Numbered from the stretch's first letter, positions 43,697 through 53,885 are shown. The stretch: DNA of 64,000 bases from Cyclobacterium sp. 1_MG-2023 (GCF_030546805.1 NZ_JAUOPC010000004.1:310001-374000); one strand, 5' to 3'. Made by a program: numbers and translations. Notes: generated by a model not told the origin, from the sequence alone.

Positions 43697-45478
43697 TTAC
43701 TTAACCAACCTCAACTCATCAACCACGTTCTCACTGGAATCTTTGGCGGTGTAGGTAAGGTTGTTGCCGTCGATGTCTAGCACCTGATAAAATGGCCCCT
43801 GCTCGTACCTGATTTCGGCATAGGGTTCTTCGTCCATGCCCCTATGGGGGCTAGGAATACCTATGGAAATCATGTATATGGTGCCATCCTTGGCCTCAGC
43901 AACGACTTTGCCATCCTTCATGGGATTGGAACGCATATAATAATGAATGTGTCCGGAAAATACCATGTCAACATGGTACTTGTCAAATAAAGGGATCCAC
44001 TCTTTTTGGATGTTAGGATAAGGTTCCTCCCAATTGTAAGGTGGAAAGTGGAACATGGCAAATTTCCATGTGGCCTTGGATTCACTCAATTGCTGCTCGA
44101 TCCATTGGGTTTGCAGCTCGTCCTTTGAGGTAGCATCAATCATCAGAAACAAGGCATTTTTATAGTTAAAGGCGTAAGTATGTTCAGTAGGAAGGTCCTT
44201 TGGCCCATTGGTTGGATAGCTGAATAGTTGCCTGTACATCTCGGCACCTAATCCCATGCGATTGTCATGGTTTCCGATCACATTCATAAAGGGTCTCTGT
44301 GAAATGACATCTTTGGAGTATTCGAAGAGTTCATCCCATTGATCTCTATGTAGACCATCACTTACCAAATCACCGGCAATGGCGTGAAAAGCTGCCTCCG
44401 GATGTTTTTGAAATGCCTGGTTCGCCAACTTCCCCCATATGGGAGAAAAATGGGTGTCGCCATACCATATAAATGAAAAGCTGTCGTCATTGGATTGGGT
44501 GGTAAAAGTCTGGGTTTCCGGCCAGCTGGTTTGGGTACTTATTTTGTATTCATAAGTTGTTCTTGCTTTCAGGTTTTCCAAATGAGCAGTAAAGCGATTG
44601 ACAAAGCGATCATTGGCAAGCCTTAGGTCTTCCATTTCGTATTTTTCAGCACTTTCGGTTAGGGTTTCTGTTGTTCCTTTTATCCGGTAGCTTACTTGGC
44701 TTGAATCTATAGTGCTAGCTGTTCTCCATTGAATATCCATGGTTGAGGAAGGATCGCCACTCCATGTCAGCATGATTTGGTCTGCTTTTTCTGTAGCAGG
44801 GAATTTGGTGGTTCTAAATGCATTGACCAATTGAGATTCAGTTCCTCGTCCACGAACTGTCGTAAGCATTTGTTGGCCTTTTAATGCCTCAGGTACCTCA
44901 AACAGTACCAGTTCATCCCAGTCCCCATAAACAAAAGCCCCATCATCCATGGTGCCGATAAAATCAGTTTCCGGATAGATGTCACTAATGGCCAATTCCT
45001 CATTTTCATTTTGAGGTGCCACAGTTACAAAATAATGGTAACTGTAATTCTCAAGGCCATTGATCCCCAGTCCAATTTCGCCTTTGTCAAAATTCTTTTG
45101 CCATACTTCATAATCCATCATTTCATTATGCATGGTCATTTCGGTTTTCACAAAGCCACTTTCCTTGAGCCAAAAGGGTAGTCTTTCTTGCTTTTTACTC
45201 CTTATTACGGATACCACCACAGGTACATTCACATTAAAGGTCCAGTGACCACTTGAAAGGGTCTCAAGTTCATCTTCGGTAAACAAAGCAAAGGCTTCCT
45301 CATAAGTAAGGGCGTGGAGTTCCTCTACTGATTTTGTTTGGTAAAGCTCTGAGACCTTTTTGCTGATAAGTTCTTTGGATGTACTTTGCTGTTGTTTATT
45401 GGTTTCAGAACAAGCAAAGACAAAGAGTAGTGCAAAAATGCAGGCTGTATTATTGTATAGGTTGATTTTCATATTCAA
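43697..45478 (-). CDS. Lipoprotein of the purple-acid-phosphatase / calcineurin-like phosphoesterase type
   Basis: 593 residues with a lipoprotein signal (ACIFALLFVFAC, Cys near 23). A fibronectin-III-like N-domain (IMLTWSGDPSSTMDIQWRTA) is followed by a metallophosphoesterase domain with all blocks: WYGDTHFSPIWG, AGDLVSDG, VIGNHDNR, FHFPPYNWEE and VFSGHIHYYMRS. The dinuclear metal site is thus complete. It is probably an outer-surface phosphatase or phosphodiesterase. It is followed on the plus strand side by the toxin-antitoxin repeats. The upstream 240 bases hold no gene. Confidence 0.85.
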   Translation of the reverse strand: MNMKINLYNNTACIFALLFVFACSETNKQQQSTSKELISKKVSELYQTKSVEELHALTYEEAFALFTEDELETLSSGHWTFNVNVPVVVSVIRSKKQERLPFWLKESGFVKTEMTMHNEMMDYEVWQKNFDKGEIGLGINGLENYSYHYFVTVAPQNENEELAISDIYPETDFIGTMDDGAFVYGDWDELVLFEVPEALKGQQMLTTVRGRGTESQLVNAFRTTKFPATEKADQIMLTWSGDPSSTMDIQWRTASTIDSSQVSYRIKGTTETLTESAEKYEMEDLRLANDRFVNRFTAHLENLKARTTYEYKISTQTSWPETQTFTTQSNDDSFSFIWYGDTHFSPIWGKLANQAFQKHPEAAFHAIAGDLVSDGLHRDQWDELFEYSKDVISQRPFMNVIGNHDNRMGLGAEMYRQLFSYPTNGPKDLPTEHTYAFNYKNALFLMIDATSKDELQTQWIEQQLSESKATWKFAMFHFPPYNWEEPYPNIQKEWIPLFDKYHVDMVFSGHIHYYMRSNPMKDGKVVAEAKDGTIYMISIGIPSPHRGMDEEPYAEIRYEQGPFYQVLDIDGNNLTYTAKDSSENVVDELRLVK

Positions 45479-45720
45479 GATATCATTATTACTAATAATA
45501 AAAGCAAGTCAATGGCTGGTGGTTTTTATGTCTTAAACCTACTTTCTAATTAATGACTGAAAACCAGTTGATTTGGGCCATTTTTTAATATTAAATTTAA
45601 GTTAATTAGGGGAAATCACGATTCTTGAAATACTAAATGGAAGATCCTAAAGTGTATGGCGAAATTTGGGCAGTAATTTGAATGAAAAAATGGAATTGAA
45701 TCCATTGGGCAATTGAACCG

Positions 45721-45979
45721 AATAAATTTGGTGGAATTACCCTTTCATTACCCGTTGTGGAAATGGGCAATTGTATCATTATGCCGAATCATATTCATGA
45801 CATTTTGATTGATAACAAACAGAATGATGGGATATATGATTGTATTGGCGCGATTAAAAATGCCTATACAATCTCAATTTCATGACCATATCACCAGAAA
45901 TGCCGATTCCTTTAGAAAAATAACAGCCTACATTTACCTTTATCCTCGCAATTGGAAGGAGGATTTCTTGAACCCGTAA
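45721..45979 (+). pseudogene. Decayed REP-associated tyrosine transposase (Y1/RAYT)
   Basis: The first frame (45721 on) gives VVEMGNCIIMPNHIHDILID, where MPNHIH is the HUH catalytic motif of Y1 transposases. It stops at 45883-45885. A second frame from 45875 to 45979 gives FHDHITRNADSFRKITAYIY then LYPRNWKEDFLNP, the conserved C-terminal RAYT segment (HIIRNE...I..YI..NP..W). The N-terminal third is missing and the catalytic Tyr is not seen. Such enzymes move REP hairpins, and REP-like hairpins occur four times in this window. No gene is seen in 45479-45720. Confidence 0.75.
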
Positions 45980-46012
45980 TTATCTATAATGGGAGAATCA
46001 TTTGTATTAAGT

Positions 46013-48427
46013 TTATTTTTCCACAATAATCTTCTTGACAAGTGATTTACCAAATGCTTTATGGATCTTAACAATATAGGTGCCATTTGTTAGTCCGATC
46101 AAGTCTAACCGGCTTGAATTGGTAGTGCTAAGAACAAGTTCCCCTCTGGTATCAAACAGTTCAATTAAATAGATGTTGCCATTCTCTTCCCCAATTTCAA
46201 TGAATCTGCTGGTGGGGTTGGGAAATAACTTGATGGGATGTGTAGGGTCTTCCAAAGCGGTAACAATAGAATCTGAACCATCACAATTTTCATCTATGTC
46301 ATTGTTTGGAATGTCTGTTTGGTCAGGGTTGACCTCCGGGTTTTCATCATCACAATCATTTGCTTTAAGAAAGCCATCTTCATCCAGATCATCGTCTAGG
46401 CTTTCCGGGTTACAGTCATCATCTATCCCATTGTAGGGTGTTTCAGTCTGGCCTGGGTTTATGTTTGGGTTTGTGTCATCACAATCATTTGCTGCGATAA
46501 AGCCATCTTCATCGAGGTCGTCGTCTAAAGTATTTGGATCACAATCATCATCTAGGCCATTGTAAGGAATTTCAGTTTGGGCCGGATTAATGCCAGCATT
46601 GTTATCATCGCAGTCTTCCTCCTTTGAGAATCCATCTCCATCCAAGTCATCATCCGGTGTTTCAGGATCACAATCATCATCTAGGCCATTGTAAGGAATT
46701 TCAGTTTGATCAGGATTTACCTTGGCATTATTGTCATCGCAATCTTCCACAGAGAGGAAGCCGTCTCCGTCCAAATCATCGTCTCGGGTTTCCTGATTAC
46801 AATCATCATCTATACCATTGTTCGGGATCTCAGCCTGGCCAGGGTTTATATTTGGATCGTTATCGCCACAATCCTCCGCAGCAATAAAGCCATCTTCATC
46901 CAGGTCATCATCTAAGGTGTTGGGGTTGCAATCGTCGTCTATTCCATTGTAAGGGATTTCGGTTTGGTTTGGGTTAATGTCCGGATTTGAATCGTCGCAG
47001 TCCTCATCCTTTGGGAATCCATCCCCATCTAGGTCATCATCCGGTGTTTCTGGATCACAATCATCATCCATTCCATTGTAAGGGATTTCGGTTTGGTCCG
47101 GATTAATGTCAGCATTGTTATCGTCACAGTCTTCCTCTTTTGAGAATCCATCCCCATCCAGGTCATCATCCGATGTTTCAGGATCACAATCATCATCTAT
47201 TCCATTGTAAGGGATTTCGGTTTGGTCCGGATTAATATCGGCATTGTTATCGTCACAGTCTTCCTCTTTTGAGAATCCATCCCCATCTAGGTCATCATCC
47301 GGTGTTTCAGGATCACAATCATCATCCATTCCATTGTAAGGAATTTCGGTTTGGTCCGGATTAATATCAGCATTGTTATCGTCGCAGTCTTCCTCCTTTG
47401 AGAACCCATCCCCATCTAGGTCATCATCCGGTGTTTCAGGATTGCAATCATCATCTATTCCATTGTAAGGAATTTCGGATTTACCGGGATTGATTTCAGA
47501 ATTATTGTCATCACAATCCACCGCCTTATCATAACCATCTTTATCCAAATCATCATCAAGAGTATTGGGATCACAATCATCATCAATACCATTATAAGTA
47601 ATTTCTGTTTTACCTGGATTAATATTGGAATTAGTATCATCACAATCTGTATAAGTACTAAATCCATCATTGTCCAAGTCATTGTCTAAAGTCTCCGGAT
47701 TGCAGTCATCATCTATATTGTTGTAGGGGATTTCAGTTTCATCCGGATTTATTCCCGAGTTATAATCATCACAATCAAGATTATTGGTGACAAAATCATT
47801 ACAATAATCACTGCAAATCAAAACAGGGGAGGCATTTGCATCTCCATACCCGTCCCCATCAATATCCGGATAGGCCTCAATTTCATCACCCCAGGTAGAT
47901 TTTTCTAGGTCTATGCTTCCTCGGACAGTATTTGTACCATTGTAAACATTACCTAAAGGATCAGGATTAGACAAGTTATCTTTTAAGTTTCCTGAATAGT
48001 TAATTAAGGTTCCATTAATTCCGGTTGCTTCTATGCTTACCTCCCAGTCAAATTTTACAAATTCTCCAATGATTCCACACTCATCATAAAACCCGCTTTC
48101 TATTTGTAAATTTTGTACAGATGGTCCTATTATTGGGGTTTTTAAAACCTCGATGATACCATCAGATTCAAAGCGACTTGAATTTAAATCCTTAAATGAT
48201 CTAATTCTTGAGCGAAAATATTCCTGTCCATGGCTATAATTTTTTATTGAAACCTCAACGGAGGTAACAGTAACTCCTTCCGGAATATTAAATTCGAATG
48301 CCGGGCTAAGCCCATCTGTAAGCAAAAGTCCATAGGGGTCATTGTGATTAATGATCCTACATTGTCCGAAAGCAAATAAAGAGGTAAAGAAAAAAAGGCA
48401 AGTAAAAAAATAAAAAGATTTACCCAT
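46013..48427 (-). CDS. Secreted acidic repeat protein (MopE-like metal-binding repeats) with T9SS sorting domain
   Basis: 804 residues with a signal peptide (YFFTCLFFFTSLFAFGQ). A beta-rich N-domain of about 190 residues is followed by about twelve Asp-rich units. Eleven are 43 residues long, of the form DDDLDGDGFxxxxDCDDxNxxINPxQTEIPYNGIDDDCxPET. Each has a D-x-D-x-DG calcium-type loop and two cysteines, as in the MopE-like putative metal-binding motif. The end, PIKLFPNPTSRFIEIGEENG through KSLVKKIIVEK, is a T9SS sorting domain. It probably sits at the surface and binds calcium; adhesion or matrix roles are inferred. Adjacent units are nearly identical in DNA. Confidence 0.85.
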   Translation of the reverse strand: MGKSFYFFTCLFFFTSLFAFGQCRIINHNDPYGLLLTDGLSPAFEFNIPEGVTVTSVEVSIKNYSHGQEYFRSRIRSFKDLNSSRFESDGIIEVLKTPIIGPSVQNLQIESGFYDECGIIGEFVKFDWEVSIEATGINGTLINYSGNLKDNLSNPDPLGNVYNGTNTVRGSIDLEKSTWGDEIEAYPDIDGDGYGDANASPVLICSDYCNDFVTNNLDCDDYNSGINPDETEIPYNNIDDDCNPETLDNDLDNDGFSTYTDCDDTNSNINPGKTEITYNGIDDDCDPNTLDDDLDKDGYDKAVDCDDNNSEINPGKSEIPYNGIDDDCNPETPDDDLDGDGFSKEEDCDDNNADINPDQTEIPYNGMDDDCDPETPDDDLDGDGFSKEEDCDDNNADINPDQTEIPYNGIDDDCDPETSDDDLDGDGFSKEEDCDDNNADINPDQTEIPYNGMDDDCDPETPDDDLDGDGFPKDEDCDDSNPDINPNQTEIPYNGIDDDCNPNTLDDDLDEDGFIAAEDCGDNDPNINPGQAEIPNNGIDDDCNQETRDDDLDGDGFLSVEDCDDNNAKVNPDQTEIPYNGLDDDCDPETPDDDLDGDGFSKEEDCDDNNAGINPAQTEIPYNGLDDDCDPNTLDDDLDEDGFIAANDCDDTNPNINPGQTETPYNGIDDDCNPESLDDDLDEDGFLKANDCDDENPEVNPDQTDIPNNDIDENCDGSDSIVTALEDPTHPIKLFPNPTSRFIEIGEENGNIYLIELFDTRGELVLSTTNSSRLDLIGLTNGTYIVKIHKAFGKSLVKKIIVEK
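46268..47690 (-). repeat. Tandem 129-base coding repeats in the MopE-like gene
   Basis: About eleven 129-base units encode the 43-residue repeats. Three central units (SKEEDCDDNNADINPDQTEI in each) differ by very few bases, consistent with recent slippage or unequal crossing over. Antisense open frames through here are by-products of the repeat composition. Confidence 0.8.
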
Positions 48428-48675
48428 GAATTTAGGTCTTGTTTAAAACAGTGAAAATTGGAATTCCCCTTACAAGAACCTTCAATTCACCCGGTTAAAA
48501 TAATTTGTGGCAAAAATACTTAGTTTATAATTAATATTTCCAACTAAGGCTTAATTATTTTCAACTGAATTTTAGGTAGCTGACAATTCTGATTTAAGCT
48601 TTTATTGGTTTTTTGCATCGTCAATAATTATTTTAACTTTCAGGAATTGATTCCTTCAAAGTCTAAATAGGTTTA

Positions 48676-48826
48676 ACTTAATGCTTTTATTTTCCCTGAT
48701 GGTTTGCAGGAGGTGCTTCCCTCGAAAGGAGAGCCTAAGATTCCTGGTTCTAAGCAGGTGTTTTACGGAAAAGGAATGAATGTACTCCATGATTTAGTCA
48801 TAGGGAAATTAAAAAATGACCTTTAG
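48676..48826 (+). pseudogene. C-terminal fragment of an unidentified gene
   Basis: About 50 codons without a start read FIFPDGLQEVLPSKGEPKIP, then GSKQVFYGKGMNVLHDLVIG and KLKNDL and a TAG. The composition is that of a real protein, but I do not recognise the family. A stop lies just upstream in frame. The remainder of the 460-base gap (48428-48675, 48827-48889) shows no gene. Confidence 0.35.
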
Positions 48827-48889
48827 CACATGCTTTGGAGTGCTTGGCTTAATAGTTGATGATTCAAGAATCACTGATTATAATATTTT

Positions 48890-50374
48890 ATGCAAAAAAT
48901 AATATTAGGAAAACAAGTGAAGGAGTTAGATGCATTGTATATCAATGAATCGGGTATTAGCTCCTACCAGTTGATGGAAAGGGCTGCCAATGAATTTTGT
49001 CATTGGTTTGAAGCCAAATATAAGAAAGCCAGTACAGTAAATATTTATTGTGGAACAGGTAATAACGGGGGTGATGGCCTAGCCATCGCAAGGATTTTGT
49101 CGGGTCTGGGTTATCAGGTAAATGTTGCTGTAATGGGCAATCAAGAAAAAGGGACTGTAGATTTTACCAAAAATTTAAAGGTTTTACCGGAAAAATTAAG
49201 AGTAAGCAGCTGGAGCCAATTGAAGCCTTCTGATATCTGCATCGATGCTATTTTTGGTGTAGGAATAAACAGACCCCTAGAAGGGGAGTACGAAGACCTG
49301 GTGCAAATGCTAAATAATAGGGATGGGGTAAAAATCAGCGTAGACATGCCTTCAGGCCTTCCATCTGATGCTCCGGCAGAAGGGGAAGTGTTTCATGCGG
49401 ATTATACCGTCAGCTTCCAATTTCCAAAATTGGCCTTACTATTTCCTGAGCATGCGGCTTATGTAGGGCAATTGGTGGTGAGAAAGATAGGGATGGAACC
49501 AAAGCATTTTAAACCTTTTTCTTCCAAATATTGGTTTTTTTCCGGAGAGAACATGGCTGCCTACCATAGGAAGTTCCATGTCTTTAGCCATAAGGGCGAT
49601 TTTGGTCGTATTATTTTGGCCGGAGGAAGTTATGGAAAAATGGGTTCCATTTGTTTGAGTACCATGGCTGCATTGCGAACAGGCTCAGGTCTGGTTTTTT
49701 GTAAGGTGCCGGGATGTGGGGTAGCTATTGTTCAATCTACTATCCCTGAGGCCATGGTATTGCCGCCTAGCTCAGAGATGGATATTGATGCTGACCTTGA
49801 TTTTACAGGGATAGATGCGATAGGGCTTGGCCCCGGATTGGGCAAAGGAAAGAATGCCCATAAGCTGGTGTACCATGTCCTGGAAAACTATTCAGGGCCT
49901 ACTGTACTGGATGCTGATGCCATCAATATACTAGGGGAAAAACAAGAATGGATATCTTTATTACACCCGAATGTTATCCTTACACCGCATTTAAAAGAGT
50001 TTGAAAGATTAACGGGCAAGGCTTGTGACAATCACCTTGAGCGAATTAATTTGGCCAGAGATTTTTGCCAAAAAAATAATTGTAGTTTGGTTTTAAAGGG
50101 AGCATTTAGTCTGCTCACTTTTCCTGATGGAAGCCAAATATTTAACAATTCTGGTACGGTTTATATGGCCACAGGTGGCTCGGGAGATGTGCTTACAGGT
50201 GTTATCACCTCCTTTTTGGGTCAGGGGTATTCAATGAAAAATGCGGCCATATGCGGTGTTTTTCATCATGGGCATGCCGGAGAACTTGCCGGAGAAAAAA
50301 ATGGAAGGGGCACATTGCCTACAGATATCATCCATAGGATTCCACAGAGTTTATTGGCTTTTGGGATAAAATAA
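48890..50374 (+). CDS. nnr: Bifunctional NAD(P)HX epimerase / ADP-dependent dehydratase
   Basis: 494 residues. The N-terminal half is the YjeF_N epimerase (YCGTGNNGGDGLAIARILSG, VDMPSGLPSDAPAEG). The C-terminal half is the ribokinase-like dehydratase (GRIILAGGSYGKMGSICLST, GPGLGKGKNAH, VLDADAINILG, and MATGGSGDVLTGVITSFLGQ with the catalytic region). Together they repair hydrated NADH and NADPH. Length and motifs are complete. It converges with rnhB on the other strand, the stops being 10 bases apart. Confidence 0.93.
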   Translation: MQKIILGKQVKELDALYINESGISSYQLMERAANEFCHWFEAKYKKASTVNIYCGTGNNGGDGLAIARILSGLGYQVNVAVMGNQEKGTVDFTKNLKVLPEKLRVSSWSQLKPSDICIDAIFGVGINRPLEGEYEDLVQMLNNRDGVKISVDMPSGLPSDAPAEGEVFHADYTVSFQFPKLALLFPEHAAYVGQLVVRKIGMEPKHFKPFSSKYWFFSGENMAAYHRKFHVFSHKGDFGRIILAGGSYGKMGSICLSTMAALRTGSGLVFCKVPGCGVAIVQSTIPEAMVLPPSSEMDIDADLDFTGIDAIGLGPGLGKGKNAHKLVYHVLENYSGPTVLDADAINILGEKQEWISLLHPNVILTPHLKEFERLTGKACDNHLERINLARDFCQKNNCSLVLKGAFSLLTFPDGSQIFNNSGTVYMATGGSGDVLTGVITSFLGQGYSMKNAAICGVFHHGHAGELAGEKNGRGTLPTDIIHRIPQSLLAFGIK

Positions 50375-50391
50375 GTATACCGGCTTATTTT
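50368..50391. terminator. Possible short convergent terminator
   Basis: AAAATAAG and CTTATTTT pair around TATACCGG, overlapping the stops of nnr and rnhB. It is AT-rich and weak; it would need flanking U-runs from both strands, which it partly has. Confidence 0.3.
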
Positions 50392-50966
50392 GGTAGCAGG
50401 CGAAAAGATTTTCTATGGTGAGGGCAAGGACCCAATGTCTGTATTCCTAGGCGGTGGGCTTTGGTTGGATAACCAACATTTTTCTCCCAACCATAACCCG
50501 GATATTCCAGGGCTAGCTTGGCCATTAATTCGTCTCTATGGGTTTTTGCCAAAATGGAGGCAGCGGCTATGCTTGCATATTTGGCATCTCCCTTCACGAT
50601 ACATTGGTAAGGAATATCGTAGACAGGGTTAAACCTGTTGCCATCAATCAATAAAAACTCAGGCTTGACTTTTAAAGCATCAATCGCTCTGTTCATGGCT
50701 AGGAAAGAGGCATTCAAGATATTGATTTCATCTATTTCCTCAACAGATGCACTAGCTATCGCCCAAGCCAAAGCATTCTCCTTGATTTCTTTGTTTAGCC
50801 TTTCCCTGTTTCCTTTGGTCAACTTCTTAGAGTCGTTGATCCATTCATTGGCATAATTTTCCGGAAGAATGACTGCAGCGGCAGTTACAGGACCACAAAG
50901 GCAGCCCCTACCTACCTCATCACAGCCGGCTTCTAATCTATTAGGAGCTAAATTCGGTAGCAGCAT
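50385..50966 (-). CDS. rnhB: Ribonuclease HII
   Basis: 193 residues. EAGCDEVGRGCLCGPVTAAA holds the catalytic Asp-Glu pair, DSKKLTKGNRERL the second block, and IAAASILAKTHRDELM the third Asp region; the C-terminal YPGYGWEKNVGYPTKAHR is typical of type 2 enzymes. It removes RNA from RNA-DNA hybrids and single ribonucleotides. The start lies inside the 3' end of the glycosidase gene (26-base overlap), so it is read as the second gene of that operon. Confidence 0.95.
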   Translation of the reverse strand: MLLPNLAPNRLEAGCDEVGRGCLCGPVTAAAVILPENYANEWINDSKKLTKGNRERLNKEIKENALAWAIASASVEEIDEINILNASFLAMNRAIDALKVKPEFLLIDGNRFNPVYDIPYQCIVKGDAKYASIAAASILAKTHRDELMAKLALEYPGYGWEKNVGYPTKAHRLGIQTLGPCPHHRKSFRLLPK

Positions 50967-53613
50967 TAGGGTAAAATTCCTGTTCTTTATGGTATTTATG
51001 TATCAATTCAGCCACCAAGCCTGTCCAGCCGGTTTGGTGGGAGGCTCCCAGTCCACGCCCATTGTCCCCATGAAAATACTCATAAAAAAGAATCAAATCT
51101 TGGAAATGAGGGTCTTTCTGCATTTTTTCATTTTCTGCATAGATCGGTCGATTCCCATCCTTGTCTTTCATAAAGATGTTGATCAATCTGAGAGACAATT
51201 CTTTTGCGATCAAATCCAGTGTAATGTATTTCCCTGAACCCGTTGGATATTCTATGGAGAATGTTCCACCGTAGTAGTAGTCAAACTTTTTCAGAGACTC
51301 AATGATCAGATAATTGATAGGGAACCAAATGGGGCCACGCCAATTACTATTCCCGCCAAACATAGAGGTTTCCGATTCTCCGGGAGCATACCTGATGGAA
51401 AATCGATTGCCATTGATTTGCACAGAGTAGGGGTGTTCCAGGTGATCCTTGGACAGTGAGCGAATACCATATTCAGATAAAAACTCTTTCTCATCAAGCA
51501 TTTTATTAAGGATACTTTTCATTCGATGTCCCCTCAACAATGAAAAGAGTCGTCTTTTGTCTCGCCCTGGATGAATCCAGTTGGATACCAGTGCGGCTAA
51601 TTTTGGTCTTTCCTTAAAGAAAAAATTCAATCGTTTTTTAAATTCCGGCAGGTCATCGAACAATTCTTCCCGAATAGGTTCTACGGCAAACATTGGAATA
51701 ATGCCCACGATGGATTTTACTTTCATAAGCTTAGGTTCTTCTCCGGAAAGGTGTAGGACATCATAAAAGAAGTTGTCTTCATCATCCCAAAGGCTAATAT
51801 TTTCCTTAGAAATATTGCTCATGGCACCTGCTATGTTCAGGAAGTGTTCCAGAAACTTAATGGCTGTGTGCTGATAAACTTTATTAAATTCACATAGATC
51901 CAAGGAAATCCTAAGCATATTAAGGCTAAACATGGCCATCCAAGAGGTGGCATCTGCCTGTTCAAGTTTACCAAAAAACTTGTCTACATGGCTTCTATCA
52001 AAAACACTGATATTGTCAAGCCCTAAAAACCCACCTTCAAATATATTCTTGCCCTCTTCGTCTTTTTGATTGACCCACCAAGTGAAGTTAAGAAGGAGTT
52101 TATGAAAGGCTCTCTCCAGAAATTCCTGGTCTCCTACTTTGTTTTCGTTATTTTTTCTATCGATTGAATAGACGCGCTGAACAGCCCAAGCATGGACAGG
52201 AGGGTTAACATCATTAAAATTCCATTCGTAGGCCGGCATTTGCCCATTGGGATGCATGTACCAATCATTCAGCAAGACGAGCAACTGATCCTTGGCAAAA
52301 TCCGGGTCTAAACGAGCAAGGGGAATGGTATGGAAAGCCAGATCCCATGCCGCGTACCAGGGATACTCCCATTTGTCGGGCATTGAGATAATGTCATAAT
52401 TTTGTAAGTGACGCCAATTGCTATTTCTCCCGGATTTCCTTTCTTGTGGTGGCTGATACCTCCCAGGGTCACCTTCCAACCAACGTTCTACATTGTAGTA
52501 ATAAAATTGTTTGGTCCAAAGCATACCTGCATAGGCTTGTCTCTGGATCATTTTCATTTCATCGTCTTTTACCCTTCCTTGTATGTTTTCGTAGAAATTG
52601 TTGGTGTCTTCTATGCGGCTTTGAAGAATACTTTCTGCATTTTCAATGGGATTTTCAGTTTGCAATTTTTGCATCCTGAAGAGCACCTCGGATTTTCCTC
52701 CTGCAGGTATTGTTAGTTTATAAATGGCTGCTGACTTGGTGCCGGTGTTTTTGGGATTCAGGTGAGCAGTATCTCCATGAAGTACATAATCATTGATGGC
52801 ATCTTTAAGGTATTTTTTTTGATTGCCAATATGGTATAACCTTTCACGGTTGGTTTCATTGTCACAAAACTTAAGTTCAGGCTGATCTTGAAAAATAAAA
52901 CTATAATTCCCGGATTTTGGAGAGAAGGCTTTAATTTTGTTTTTTCCGGTTTTTCTGAGGGTAGGCATAAATGGCTCATCTCCCGTAAACCACGTTTTTC
53001 TAAACCATATGGTAGGCATTACCCATATAGAGGCTTCTTCCGAACCTCGGTTATGGATGGTGGCTTTGTAGACAATATCCTCTATGTCTTCCTTCGCATA
53101 TTCTAGGTAAATATCAAAATAAGCGTTGTTATCAAAGATTCCTGTATCTAATATTTCGTACTCTCTATCTGTTTTTCCTCTTCTTTGATTTTCATCCAGT
53201 ATTTGCTGGTAAGGGAATTTGCTCTGCGGGTATTTGTAGAGCATTTTCATATAACTATGCGTAGGGGATGAGTCCAGGTAATAATACAATTCCTTAACAT
53301 CCTCACCGTGATTTCCTTGATTTCCTGTGAGCCCAAACAGTCTTTCTTTGATCATTTCATCCTGACCGTTCCAGAATGCCCAAGAAACACATAGTTTTTG
53401 TTTGTTGTCGCTAATACCACCAATGCCTTCCTCACCCCAACGATATGCTTTACTTCTGGCATCATCGTGTGTTACATTCTCCCAGGCAGATCCATCAGGA
53501 CTATAATCTTCTCGAACGGTACCCCATTGCCTTTCCGTAAGGTAAGGGCCCCATTTTTTCCAGTGCCGGATTTTTTCCCGGTCTTCCTTCAATCGCTTTA
53601 GCTCTATATTCAT
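50941..53613 (-). CDS. GH63-type glycoside hydrolase (MGH1-like)
   Basis: 890 residues. The core is an (alpha/alpha)6 barrel with motifs typical of GH63 and mannosyl/glucosyl-glycerate hydrolase relatives: WAFWNGQDEMIKERLFGLTG near residue 80, PWYAAWDLAFHTIPLARLDP around 425 with the presumed catalytic Asp in WD, and NSNWRGPIWFPINYLIIESL near 770. There is no signal peptide, so it is cytosolic. It probably trims an intracellular alpha-glucoside or compatible-solute-type sugar. Overlaps rnhB by 26 bases. The exact family and substrate need a search. Confidence 0.75.
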   Translation of the reverse strand: MNIELKRLKEDREKIRHWKKWGPYLTERQWGTVREDYSPDGSAWENVTHDDARSKAYRWGEEGIGGISDNKQKLCVSWAFWNGQDEMIKERLFGLTGNQGNHGEDVKELYYYLDSSPTHSYMKMLYKYPQSKFPYQQILDENQRRGKTDREYEILDTGIFDNNAYFDIYLEYAKEDIEDIVYKATIHNRGSEEASIWVMPTIWFRKTWFTGDEPFMPTLRKTGKNKIKAFSPKSGNYSFIFQDQPELKFCDNETNRERLYHIGNQKKYLKDAINDYVLHGDTAHLNPKNTGTKSAAIYKLTIPAGGKSEVLFRMQKLQTENPIENAESILQSRIEDTNNFYENIQGRVKDDEMKMIQRQAYAGMLWTKQFYYYNVERWLEGDPGRYQPPQERKSGRNSNWRHLQNYDIISMPDKWEYPWYAAWDLAFHTIPLARLDPDFAKDQLLVLLNDWYMHPNGQMPAYEWNFNDVNPPVHAWAVQRVYSIDRKNNENKVGDQEFLERAFHKLLLNFTWWVNQKDEEGKNIFEGGFLGLDNISVFDRSHVDKFFGKLEQADATSWMAMFSLNMLRISLDLCEFNKVYQHTAIKFLEHFLNIAGAMSNISKENISLWDDEDNFFYDVLHLSGEEPKLMKVKSIVGIIPMFAVEPIREELFDDLPEFKKRLNFFFKERPKLAALVSNWIHPGRDKRRLFSLLRGHRMKSILNKMLDEKEFLSEYGIRSLSKDHLEHPYSVQINGNRFSIRYAPGESETSMFGGNSNWRGPIWFPINYLIIESLKKFDYYYGGTFSIEYPTGSGKYITLDLIAKELSLRLINIFMKDKDGNRPIYAENEKMQKDPHFQDLILFYEYFHGDNGRGLGASHQTGWTGLVAELIHKYHKEQEFYPNAATEFSS

Positions 53614-53885
53614 GGGTAGTTCTCGCCAAATTAATAAAGAGCGAATTTAAGCTATTTAGATTTCTTTATGCTAAAATTCCATGCTTCAATTTGATTTTTT
53701 TTCAATTTGATTCAATATTATTATGGATTGAATCATAAACAGCCCTTTAATAAGGCTTAAATGAACCTTTCTAAATATGATTTTACGTTGAATTTTTGGG
53801 TTAAATTAGCATGATTCAATTTTGGCTAAACTTAAAGAATCCTGTTGAAAAATTCCGGGGGCTGTAGAAAGCCTACGCATCATAC

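Noticed and set aside
46173-46915. Plus-strand ORFs opposite the repeat protein
   Set aside because: They arise from the low-complexity codons of the repeats.
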